Below the pieces are notes generated by a model that saw only the letters and a list, made by a program, of their open reading frames with translations, was not told the DNA's origin and did not search any database. Positions 9,000 to 18,383 of a stretch of 20,106 bases of DNA are shown piece after piece (positions within the stretch are counted from its first letter, which is position 1; every line of letters begins with the position of its first letter). Where the stretch lies: contig NW_001915134.1 of NCBI RefSeq assembly GCF_000208925.1, positions 1-20,106 of the forward strand, given 5' to 3'. Origin of the DNA: Entamoeba histolytica HM-1:IMSS. Lineage: Eukaryota; Evosea; Mastigamoebida; Endamoebidae. Both the position numbers and the translations under genes were made by a program.

Positions 9000-9914
9000 A
9001 TGAACAATCCCCTTCATCGACAAACAATCAAAATACTTACTTACAACATTTATTGTCGTCCACCAGGAATTACTGCACGAGGAAATGATTATAAGAAAGA
9101 AAGACTAATGACGTTTTGTGATGAAGAACTTAACAAGTATGACATAGTGGCATTTCAAGAGTTGTTTGGTGCATTTTCATCTAAACGACGAATCTTCATA
9201 GAAAAAGCAAAACAACAAGGATTTGTGTATGAAGCTCATCTAGAAAGACCAAAATGGCCTATCTATCCAGTTGATGGTGGTGTATGTATATTATCACGTT
9301 TTCCCATTGTAAGTCAACACCAAAAGATTTATACAAGAGGATGTTATTCAGATGGAGCATCTGCAAAAGGAGTTATTCATACAAAAATTGACATTGGATT
9401 TGGAAAAGAAATTCATCTGTTTTCTACACATCTTCAAGCAGATTATTATGAAAGTAGAGAAGACAATGCCAAATCAAGACGTCATCGAAATACACAAATC
9501 AGTGAATGTCTTCATTTTATTAATGAATGTACAGCACATGACAATGATCCAATCATATTTGAAGGAGATTTAAACATTAAAGGAGGAACAAAAGAATATG
9601 ATGATTTTCTTACCACACTCCATTCTAATGAATTTGATATTGAAGCACATGACTTTTTGTTTGAGGATAAGAAAGTTCATCCAATCACACACAGTGAAGT
9701 TATTGATGGAGAACAAGTTGATACAGTCATTACATCTAAAGTTCCAGCACCGATTAATGCACGACTTGATTATATTTGGGGAATTAAGAATGGAAGAGAA
9801 AGAAAAGAATTAAAAGCCATTCAAACAAATGTATGTAAATTTCAAACAACAAACAAACCATTTCCTTATATGTCTGATCATTATGGAGTAGAAGTGACAC
9901 TAGAATTATTGTAA
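9000..9914 (+). CDS. Neutral sphingomyelinase-type phosphodiesterase (EEP superfamily)
   Basis: A 304-residue enzyme of the endonuclease/exonuclease/phosphatase fold, closest in motif style to neutral sphingomyelinases, which hydrolyse sphingomyelin to ceramide and phosphocholine using magnesium. The catalytic set is complete and in order: YNIY (N16), AFQE (E54, metal ligand), DGGVCILSRFPI (92-103), STHLQADY (H144), GDLN (D190 and N192) and SDHYG (D293, H294 general base). The length suits a bare catalytic domain. There is no N-terminal signal peptide and no C-terminal membrane helix, so it should be cytosolic or leaderless; family members with transmembrane tails or signal peptides exist elsewhere. 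The start is the first ATG in an open frame and lies just before the first core strand (TIKILTYNIY). A substrate other than sphingomyelin, such as another phospholipid, cannot be ruled out from sequence. Confidence 0.85.
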   Translation: MNNPLHRQTIKILTYNIYCRPPGITARGNDYKKERLMTFCDEELNKYDIVAFQELFGAFSSKRRIFIEKAKQQGFVYEAHLERPKWPIYPVDGGVCILSRFPIVSQHQKIYTRGCYSDGASAKGVIHTKIDIGFGKEIHLFSTHLQADYYESREDNAKSRRHRNTQISECLHFINECTAHDNDPIIFEGDLNIKGGTKEYDDFLTTLHSNEFDIEAHDFLFEDKKVHPITHSEVIDGEQVDTVITSKVPAPINARLDYIWGIKNGRERKELKAIQTNVCKFQTTNKPFPYMSDHYGVEVTLELL

Positions 9915-9951
9915 CATATATTTAATTGACACTTATCTTTTGTTTATTTTT
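9912..9951 (+). terminator. 3' end / polyadenylation region of the sphingomyelinase-type gene
   Basis: The TAA stop is followed within 10 bases by TTTAATT and then by a U-rich run (TTTTGTTTATTTTT), as in Entamoeba transcripts, which use a UAAUU-type motif plus U-rich sequence near the stop codon. Confidence 0.4.
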
Positions 9952-12053
9952 ACTAAAACTTATCTTTTTTATAGATAAAGAGAAGTACCAAACTCAGTTA
10001 GAAATTCTTATATAATTAAAAGTACATTTGTCATTTTTATTTATTTATTTCTATAATTCCTTGTTATTAGTTAAGATTAATATCACATTCATTTTATTTG
10101 TTGTTTCTATTTGTGAGTTATATTAATATCAACTAAATGTATTTTATTTTGTTTCACAATAAAAGTACGTTTTGCTTCATTTGAAAGATTCTAAATGTAT
10201 TTACATTTGACTAATGAATTATTATAAAGTAATTGTACAAAATGACTCTTGTATGAATGTAAACTCTCATTTAATACTAACTATGATATTGTTTGATTTA
10301 GTGAAGTTGATGTTATTAAATTTACTATGATAATATATTCAAATAAACAAGAATAGTCAAATGAAGAAAATACACAATATTCATAATATTACATTCATTG
10401 AATTGAATGGATACTCATTAGAACATAACAATACAACGATTTGATGTAGAAAAATATTGAATTGAAAGAAGATGAGAATGATTTGATATTCAAAAGATGT
10501 TAAACAACAAATTAAAAAGAAAATAGTCAAATGTCTTCAGTAAAAGATATTCAAACCATTGTTGTAGTGTTAATAATGAATTATCAACTAAATTCAATAA
10601 ATAAACAAAGAAATTGTTAATGAATAAAATATACATCATAATATTAAAGTATTCAATTAAATCATTAAAGTATTAAGATGTATTTGTTTATTTAATCACT
10701 GCCAATGAGACAATGTGTATAAGATAAAATATATGTTATTGTCAATGAATATTGAGATAATTTAACTTTATTTTATTCATTAGCAAATGAAATATTCATA
10801 TTATGATAAGTTCATAGTACTAATTATATCACACAGATATAACAAAACATCAGTTAAAATATCAATAATGATTCTGTGAATGTTTAATATGAATTATACA
10901 AAAATGAATATGAAAATAATAATCAAATAATATAGTATGTTAATGTCTCTTCATAATAACAATATTTATAATGAAAACATTGATATTCTTTGATATTTCA
11001 TTGAAAGTGACAGAAACTAACTATCAACAAAACAAAAAAACAGAAAATTAAAGACAATGAGATTGGCAATGAATAATTAACACAATAAATAATTCAAACT
11101 CTTTCTACAACATATCATTGAAATCAATAATAAATCAATTATGAATTATTTAATAGTTAGATTTTCATCATATTGAGAAGTGAATGATTCACTTTATTCA
11201 TCATAATTTATTTCTTGTGAATTGATGTTTTTCAACCATCATTAATTTAAATATTCTTCATTTAAGTTGTTATTTGAATTTAAATTTAATGATTATTAAA
11301 ACTCACCATTCTTTGTTTTATTATTTTATGTTGAATATATCTAATAACAGTGTGACTATGTTTCATTTCATTGACTATCATCATTCATTTATCACTTTGT
11401 CTTAATAATACCAGTACATTCAATTTAAAATTATTATTAATAAATAGAAATAGTTAATTAAATGTTAATAGATTTTTCATATATTCTTCCTAGTTTAGTG
11501 GAGATTAATTCCTAAGCTGTTTAAAAAGAGTAATCTTTTTCTTTAACTTATCATTTATGTTTTTCTTGCAAAATGAGAAAATCATTTATTTGCTTTATTT
11601 TTTCCTATTAATGTCTTCTCATCCTTCTTCTGCTTATTTCTTCTTTTTAACCTTTTGTTTATTTTCTGCCTTAATTTTAAATAATTTCATTTCCTCTTTT
11701 TTACTTTATGAAAAAGAGAAGAAAACATTTCATTACTAGTATATTATTATGTTTAATTTTCTTTTATTCTTACCCACACTTTAGTACTTCCTTATATTAC
11801 ACCATGTAATATTCTATCATAACATCATGCTACACCCTTTGCAGTATTCCCTAATACATTTCTAATTTAAATACACTGTCATAACCAGAAAATAACAAAG
11901 AGAGTTAAAACATCAATTATATTAATGTTTGTGTGGTGTTTTAGACATGCCACATTCTTTCTTATTTCTTTAAAAAAAAGAAAAAATAAACCAATGGAAT
12001 TAATCTATTAATAAAGATTCTAAAAAATTCATCTGGCAAAAGAATTTTTCTAA
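9952..12053. other. Intergenic desert with weak coding-like patches
   Basis: No supported gene. Patches with slightly coding-like reading occur at 10407-10620 (+, Asn/Lys-rich with stops) and 11755-11975 (-, with stops and an apparent frameshift). The open frame at 11557-11739 (+, 60 residues, Phe/Leu/Ser-rich) has no promoter match and low complexity, so it is not called. The final few hundred bases are richer in mixed sequence than typical desert and probably belong to the upstream region of the flavoprotein gene. Confidence 0.45.
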
Positions 12054-12055
12054 AA

Positions 12056-12086
12056 ACGTCGAAACTAATCTTAATTGATCGAACGT
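12056..12086. promoter_or_regulatory. CpG-containing imperfect inverted repeat upstream of the flavoprotein gene
   Basis: ACGTCGA (12056-12062) and TCGAACGT (12079-12086) form an imperfect dyad with one unpaired base, about 170 bases upstream of the ATG. Four CpGs lie within about 30 bases in DNA that otherwise nearly lacks them. A role as an upstream regulatory element is inference. Confidence 0.3.
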
Positions 12087-12212
12087 TGTCTTGAGTTTTT
12101 TTAATGAATGTTTTGTTATTGGATTTTGGTTTGAAAACTATTATTTAGTACATCATCTTAAACGAATTGATTTTTTTATTGAGCTCTGTACTAATAATAG
12201 AAAGACTAAATC

Positions 12213-12253
12213 GTATTTAAACTGTTTTCTAATGAACTTATTTCATCAAATTA
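12213..12253 (+). promoter_or_regulatory. Textbook Entamoeba core promoter
   Basis: GTATTTAAAC at 12213-12222 is an exact match to the Entamoeba TATA variant. AATGAACTT at 12231-12239 is a full GAAC element. An initiator-like TTTCATCA follows at 12241-12248, and the ATG comes 15 bases after GAACT. All three elements sit in the expected order within 45 bases. Confidence 0.85.
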
Positions 12254-12859
12254 ATGGTTGCTAAAGTTCTTGTTCTTCTTGGTACTCTTAGAGCAAATTC
12301 TAATAGTGCTGCTTATGCAAATGCTTTTATTGAAGGACTTAAATCAAAGATGGAAATTGATGTAAAAACCATTAATTTAACAAAGAAAGCAGTTAGTGGA
12401 TGTAGTGAATGTTTTGCTTGTGTTCCTCACAAAGAATTATTTTGTACAGAAAAAGACGAATTTATAGAAATAGCAAATGAATTTCTTAATGCAGACATTG
12501 TTTTATTTGCACATCCAGTATTTTGGCTTTCAATTCCTGGAGAAGTTAAGAACTTTATTGATAGAATGATTTGTGTATTTGACTTTGATACTAATACATG
12601 CAAAGATTCATTTAAAGAGAATTTTGGAAAGAAATATGTTGTTTGTATGCCAAATTGTAGAAGAACAACAAAAGAAACTGCTGTGAATGCTGAAAAGCCT
12701 ATTGAATGTTTTTGTGAAATGTATGGAATTCCATATTCTAGTGTTTATTTATTTGCAAATAATATGGATGTGACACAAAATGTTCAACAAAAAGAAACTG
12801 CAAAGAAAGCAGGAATTGAATGTGGTGAGAAATTAATGAAACAGAACAATCAATTTTAA
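12254..12859 (+). CDS. NADPH-dependent FMN reductase-like / iron-sulfur flavoprotein
   Basis: A 201-residue protein with a flavodoxin-like fold. Residues 10-18 (GTLRANSNS) form the FMN phosphate-binding loop after the first strand (KVLVLLG). Residues 82-105 carry the family block AHPVFWLSIPGEVKNFIDRM, where the Pro-x-x-Trp turn contacts flavin. Between them lies a compact cysteine cluster, C50-x2-C53-x2-C56-x7-C64, of the type that holds a 4Fe-4S cluster in iron-sulfur flavoproteins. The same spacing occurs in related NAD(P)H oxidoreductases without a proven cluster, so cofactor content is inferred. In Entamoeba such enzymes are thought to be laterally acquired from prokaryotes and to act in anaerobic electron transfer, oxygen or peroxide defence and nitro-drug reduction. 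There is no targeting peptide, so it is likely cytosolic. The promoter places the start unambiguously. Confidence 0.88.
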   Translation: MVAKVLVLLGTLRANSNSAAYANAFIEGLKSKMEIDVKTINLTKKAVSGCSECFACVPHKELFCTEKDEFIEIANEFLNADIVLFAHPVFWLSIPGEVKNFIDRMICVFDFDTNTCKDSFKENFGKKYVVCMPNCRRTTKETAVNAEKPIECFCEMYGIPYSSVYLFANNMDVTQNVQQKETAKKAGIECGEKLMKQNNQF

Positions 12860-12870
12860 TTTAATTTTTC
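12857..12870 (+). terminator. 3' end / polyadenylation signal of the flavoprotein gene
   Basis: The TAA stop itself begins TAATTT, immediately repeated as TAATTTTT. This matches the Entamoeba UAAUU-type motif with adjoining U-run, predicting a very short 3' UTR. Confidence 0.5.
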
Positions 12871-13965
12871 ATTAAAAATTCATTATATTCTTATTTTTAA
12901 TGTTTTATACCATTTATTTTATAAACAATATATTAATTGGAATATGTTTTATGATGTTGTTACTATTATTGATATTTTCATTCAATCTAATTTGTTTGTG
13001 TCTTTATTTTGTTCTATTTATCATTTGTTCAGAATAAATATAACATAACACATACAATATAAAGAAGAATATAAGTAATTACACAAACCAAATAATTAAT
13101 TCAAAAGAAAAACAAACAATATTCTGTATAAATAAAATTATTTAAATAAATAAGTTGATGAAGATAGTATTCTTTCTATAAAATATCAAATAAAAATAAA
13201 AAGAAATAATCTGTAACATGACATTGAGAGTATGAATTGAACAATAAACTTTATTATTTTTTGAGAAATTCAAAGTAATGTATATTCTCTAAAGAAATAA
13301 TGCTAATTTCTAGAAATGAAAATCAAAGAATATACATAAATACAAAATAATGAAATAAGAAAATAAAAATAATGAAATGAAACAATAAACGTTTAAACAA
13401 ATAAATTACAAAACAAGAAAAAATAAAGAACAAGAAAATAATTTTTAACTGATTAAAAGAATGAAAAATAATTAAAAATAATATAAAGAAGAAACAACAA
13501 AAAATCTTATTAAACTATATTGAATGATGTAAAATTCATCATTCATTTAAAACTGAATAATAGATAAAATGAAAAAGTGAAAATAATAATACACAATAAT
13601 ATATTAATGAAATTCAATATTATTAAGAAATGATTTGAAATAACTTATTACAATTTCTATTCTATTAGAATAATTGAAATAATTAATAACTTAAAAAGAG
13701 TAATGAGATGAAAATAAAATACAACAATGAAATATTTAGTTATAGTAAAAGTATTGTAAAATCAAATTAACAAAACATAAATAAACAAATATAATTAGAT
13801 ATTCACAAACAAATAAAAAATAATACCATTTGAATAATTAAAAGTTTTGTAAAAATGAAATATAAATAATAATTACAATAATATAATGTTTAATGATATT
13901 TTAAGGGGTACGAAAATCAGCAAAGAAAAAATGCATCTAAATAATTTACAAAAAAGAAAAAAGAA
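12871..13965. other. Intergenic A-rich desert
   Basis: No coding signal. It is A-rich low complexity from about 13030, containing a nested inverted repeat (13278-13337) and a short G-rich island, AAGGGGTACG, near 13902, that stands out from its surroundings but matches nothing I recognise. Confidence 0.5.
13278..13337. repeat. Nested inverted repeat / hairpin
   Basis: ATGTATATTCT (13278-13288) and AGAATATACAT (13327-13337) are perfect 11-base inverted arms. Inside, TCTAAAGAAAT and AATTTCTAGA pair imperfectly, so the whole 60-base unit could fold as one long stem. It lies about 420 bases after the flavoprotein stop. Function is unknown. Confidence 0.45.
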
Positions 13966-13986
13966 GCAAAATATTTTGCATCAATA
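13966..13986. repeat. Perfect palindrome and copy 1 of a 20-base direct repeat
   Basis: GCAAAATATTTTGC at 13966-13979 is a perfect 14-base palindrome. It overlaps a 20-base string (13967-13986) that recurs exactly at 15482-15501. Confidence 0.5.
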
Positions 13987-14324
13987 GAATATTCAATTTA
14001 TTATATTTTGCTCATAAAAAAAAAATAAAAAAAAATATGATAAATACAGAATATGTATATATTTATGTAAATATTTTATAATCATTTGTATTCATTTTGT
14101 ATGAAATATTAGTGAAATAAATGATTTGATGAATCATATTTAATTATATTCTTTATTCTTTTATTATTATGTTATTTATGTATTTTATTTTTATATATTT
14201 ATATCTCTTCTTATAATATGTATATCATCATCTTATTATCTATATATTATTATATTCTTTAGATTATCTTCTTGTTATTCTTTTCTATTTAGATGTATTT
14301 ATTTATTTAATTATTCATCTTTAT

Positions 14325-14362
14325 CATTTATATCTATTTTCATTTATATCTATTTTCATTTT
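14325..14362. repeat. 16-base tandem repeat, about 2.4 copies
   Basis: The unit CATTTATATCTATTTT occurs at 14325-14340 and 14341-14356 without mismatch, followed by a partial third copy. Confidence 0.55.
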
Positions 14363-15120
14363 ATATTTATTCTCTTTTGATTTATATTGTTTTTATCTTT
14401 TATCTTTTGATTTTATTATTATATCATTTATTATCATTTCTCATTTTATTTATCATTTATTCTTATTATTCTTTTGTTTTATATTCTATATCATATATTC
14501 ATATCATTTATATTTTATATTTTATCACTTATTACATGTTATATAATAACATAACACATATGATTGATTATATAATAAACATCATGATGAAATTATACAT
14601 ATAAATAATAAATATAAAAATAAAAAAATATTTTTCAATAATAAAACAATATTAATTATTTTGAATCATTGAATTATACACTTTTATTTCATATTTCTAA
14701 TTTTTACAATAAAAATACACTTTTTATTCTTCTTTTCTTCTTTTATTATTTTCTTTTTTTACTTTTTATCTTCTTTTTATCTTATTCTACTTCTTAATTT
14801 ATATTCTTTCTTTTTTCGTTGTTGTTTCTATTTCTTTCTTCTATTATTTATCAATTTTATATTCATTTATTCATTCTCTTTTTATTTCATTTTTATTAGT
14901 TCTTGAGTATTGTATATCTCTTTATTATTTCATTTATATATTATCAAAATATATGTTTAATTGAATTTATGCTGAACAAAATATTAAATAAATAAACACT
15001 TTCATTGTTAATTATTTATTATTTATTCTGAAATGTTGTGTATATTTATTATATTAAATTAATATGATGAATGAATATCAATATTATTGTTTATTTGATT
15101 TTAAAAAATAATAAATGAAT

Positions 15121-15170
15121 ATGAAATAATGAAATAAAATAATGAAATAATGAAATGATAATGAAATAGA
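15121..15170. repeat. ATGAAATA-type microsatellite
   Basis: Variants of ATGAAATA/ATAATGAA follow one another for about 50 bases, with looser copies resuming at about 15328-15395. It is an ordinary replication-slippage tract. Confidence 0.55.
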
Positions 15171-15481
15171 ATAATCTAATATTGAACAAATCAAATAAAG
15201 AATATATTGAATATATCATTATTGTTACATTATTATTTGTTATTTCAATTATTAAATATTAATACATTATTATTCAAGAATATTTAATTGATATTTTACA
15301 ATTTCATTTTCATTTTATTTAATAAATGAAATATGAATAATAAATGAATGAAATAATAATGTAATAAATGAAATAATAAAAATAAATGAAAGAATAAATA
15401 ATAAAGAAATATGATGTATTTAATATATAATATAATTTATTATCAAATATAATAATATAAAATAATGAATTATTTTTATTT

Positions 15482-15590
15482 CAAAATATTTTGCATCAAT
15501 AAAAAATGTTGCTAAATATTTTGCATCATTAAATTTTGCACTTTTTTTATTGCACTTTTTTTATTTGTTACAATAAAATTTGCATCCTTT
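15482..15590. repeat. Cluster of TTTTGCATCA repeats, including copy 2 of the 20-base repeat
   Basis: The string shared with 13967-13986 occurs at 15482-15501. AAATATTTTGCATCA is repeated at about 15514-15528. Related TTTTGCA, TTGCAC and TTTGCATCC strings follow to about 15587. G+C content and motif density exceed the surroundings. Confidence 0.5.
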
Positions 15591-15896
15591 ATTTTTTTCA
15601 TTCTTTTCTTCTTTTATCATTTCTTTTGTTTTATTACACTTTTTCTTCTTTATTTTTATATTCTCTCCTTTCTACTTTTATTCTTTCTTCATCATATCCA
15701 ACTTTTTACTTTCTTTTTATTCTTTTATATCATTCATTCTCTTCTTTTTCAATTATTTGCTTTTTTTCGTTGCCATAAATAATAATTTATTGAAATATAA
15801 ATTATTTGTTATTAATAATATTAAAAGAATAAAAAGAAGAAAAATTGAATGACGGATATCTTAAAAATAAATTAAGTTCAAACTAAAAATAAAAAA
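15591..15896. other. T-rich leader region of the BspA-like fragment
   Basis: This is a pyrimidine-rich tract followed by A-rich DNA. Open frames at 15536-15852 (+) are Phe/Ser low-complexity sequence and are not called. Confidence 0.45.
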
Positions 15897-15904
15897 GAAC
15901 TAAT
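15897..15904 (+). promoter_or_regulatory. GAAC element upstream of the BspA-like fragment
   Basis: AAAGAACTAATAA carries GAACTAAT, the same eight bases as the promoter at 1163, 27 bases before the ATG at 15929. A weak TATA-like run (TCTTAAAAATA) lies near 15859. Confidence 0.45.
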
Positions 15905-15928
15905 AAATAATAAAATAATAAAAAAAGA

Positions 15929-16321
15929 ATGCAAATAGGATATAATGAAATAATGATTGTATCAAAGTATTTTGAAGATATTAATGATTTTATTAATTTA
16001 GAAATTGGAATTAAAAGATTTAGAGGAAATATGGAATGATTTCATTTTAATCCAATTCCATTGAATCAATATTCAAGAAAATTGTTTCCTAATATTGAAA
16101 CATTTCATATTTATAATAAAGAAGATAAAATATTTAAAGATGGAAGAATATTTAAATATATAATATGGTATAAAGTGAATTATTCAAGATATTTAAAAGA
16201 GAAAAAAGGAATGAATGAATATAAAAATATCGAATATACGGAATATGATAGAATTAAATATGGAAATACAATACCAAAAGAAGTTAATTCACTTGGAAAT
16301 GAATGTTTTTATTTTTTGTAA
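15929..16321 (+). pseudogene. N-terminal fragment of a BspA-like leucine-rich repeat protein, with internal stop
   Basis: The frame reads through about 130 codons interrupted once by TGA at 16037-16039. Before the stop: IMIVSKYFEDINDFINLEI then IKRFRGNME. After it: FHFNPIP, then KLFPNIETFHIYNKEDKIF, a Trp-Tyr-Lys-Val block, then YDRIKYGNTIPKEVNSLGNE. This is the conserved N-terminal cap of the large Entamoeba BspA-like surface LRR family, where the cap leads into tandem LRRs with a CF-x-x-C-x-x-L pattern. Here the protein ends just as the first LRR should begin (ECFYFL then TAA), so all repeats are missing. Two lesions, a premature stop and loss of the LRR array, make this a pseudogene rather than a short isoform. 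The promoter GAAC is intact. I am confident of the family and fairly confident of decay. Confidence 0.85.
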
Positions 16322-18383
16322 TTCATTAACAACAATTAATATTTAATAATTGATTGTAGAAATACAAAGTGAATGTTTTAATGAATATTATCATTAAAAT
16401 TAAAACAAATAAAATTAGAAAATGAAACAGAAAAGTTAATTTCTAATTGAATAAATCATTAAAGATTTTTATTAAATCAACAATGTGTTTTTATTAAATT
16501 GATAGTAACTAAACATGTCAATTCAATAAAATAAATTCTTATTTGTGTAATTCATTTGAGTTAATCACATTACAAGCATATGTTTGAAAATTATGAAAGT
16601 AATGTTATGATAAATGTAAATCATTCATATTAATTGTAATTTCATCATCACTTAATACTTTAAATCATTGTTGTTTTAAATACTATTCAATATTATGTAT
16701 TTTCAATATTCTATATAAAGATATTGAATTTTAAGAATGATGTTTTATTGATGTAATGAATCATTGAAAATACAATTTATTTTCATATTCTTTTAAATTT
16801 AATATTAGTTATTCCATTAATTAAATAAATCATTTAAAATTAAATAATGTGTTAAATTGTTATTTTGAAATTATAGTATTAGAATAAAATAAACATCATT
16901 CTTGTCATTAATTTGAAAATTCATTATGGCAATGATATATTTTATAGTTTTATTCAATTTCATTACAAAATATTGTAATAAAAGATAATTTAAATTCAGT
17001 TATTAAATATTAAAATAGAAGAATGAATAAAACAAACAATTCATAACTTAAATTATTTTAATAATAAATAGAATAAAAACACAATAATTAAATATTTAAG
17101 ATAAAAATAAAATGAAATAATACATTCATTATTTATTTATGTCATTTCTTATTTTGTATTTCATTCTTTCTATTTATTTATTCTTCTTATTATTTATTTA
17201 ATATTAAATATCATATGAATTGAATGTATGTATTATTTGTTATAATTATTAATGATATATTCTTATTTATTATTAATGTTATTGTTTGTTGTATTCTTAT
17301 TTATTCATGTTTATCAGTGTTATATTTCATTCATGATTAATGTATAAAATAAATATGTATCTTTGAATGAGACAAAATAAAAATAATTCATTACACATTT
17401 GAAATTCAATTTAAACATATTTATTATTTACAATGATATTCAAATATTTTGAAATGGTATTTTAATATTAAAATTTAATTATACTCAAACAACATCTCTT
17501 TCTTTTGTTTAATTTACAATTTATTTTATATTAGATCAATGAATAGATATTATAATTTGTATATTGTATATTTAGAATTTATTTTATATTTTCATTTGAT
17601 AATTTTAAAGAATTATTGTTGTTTTATATTTAGATATTGTTTTCATATATTTTCTTATTTCATGAATAAAGATATTTTCTTATTGTTATTTTAATATTAA
17701 TTCTTATTGTTTATTCATATTGTTTAAATAAAAGAATATTTGTATTTAATATTAATTCATATTAATTCTGATTGTTATTTTCATTTAATGTTATTCTTTA
17801 TAATATATAATGTTTATCAATAAACAATATGTTGAATTATATTCATTTATATCATTAGAAAATATTATAATTGTTAATTTATTTCAATTTAATAAATGAC
17901 AAGAATTATAATAGAAATTTAAATATTAAATGATTGTTTGTTGTTGATTTATTTTATTTATTCTTTATTTTGTTATATTGATTTATTGTTTATACATTTA
18001 CATGTTATTTGTATGAATGATGAATGTTTTAATAATGTATTTTGATATTCATCATAAATTATCATTATTTTGTTATTAAAATATTCAAATTACATTTATT
18101 TTATATTAATTTCATTCATTATTAAATTAATAACATCATACACATTTAGTATAACTCATTTTCATTATTTGTATTTTATTTGTTTGTTTCATTATATTCT
18201 TTATTTCATTTCTTTATTCTCTCATATTCTCATTCTTCTTTATTTATTTTTATTTCTTATTTTCAATTTCTTTGTTTTTATTACATTAAACATTGATGAA
18301 TTTAAATTATTTGATTTTTCTATTAATTTAAACAAATTTATTTCAATTAATCAAATATTGAATTATTATTATCATTTCTTCAA
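16322..18383. other. Intergenic desert
   Basis: No trace of the missing LRR array and no other coding signal. There are short hairpins such as TGTTTAT-CA-ATAAACA at 17811-17826. The + strand frame at 18070-18486 is low-complexity sequence running into the antisense of the AIG1 gene. Confidence 0.55.

Larger units (their letters stand above)
13987..15481. other. Low-complexity desert with microsatellites
   Basis: No gene. The strand switches from A-rich to T-rich near 14100. The open frame at 14377-14604 (+) is Ile/Leu/Tyr low-complexity sequence and is not called. The sequence between the two 20-base direct repeats holds nothing recognisable as a transposon ORF. Confidence 0.5.

Noticed and set aside
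11557..11739. 60-residue ORF as a small membrane protein
   Set aside because: Low-complexity Phe/Leu/Ser content, no promoter match, and no sign of conservation that can be judged here.
13990..15480. DNA transposon bounded by the two 20-base repeats
   Set aside because: The repeats are direct, not inverted; there is no transposase-like frame between them and no target duplication.
8569..16039. TGA reassigned to an amino acid, because many internal stops in fossils are TGA
   Set aside because: Where a family alignment can be recalled (the BspA cap), the TGA falls at a Lys/Arg-like position rather than Trp. The fossils also contain TAA and TAG.
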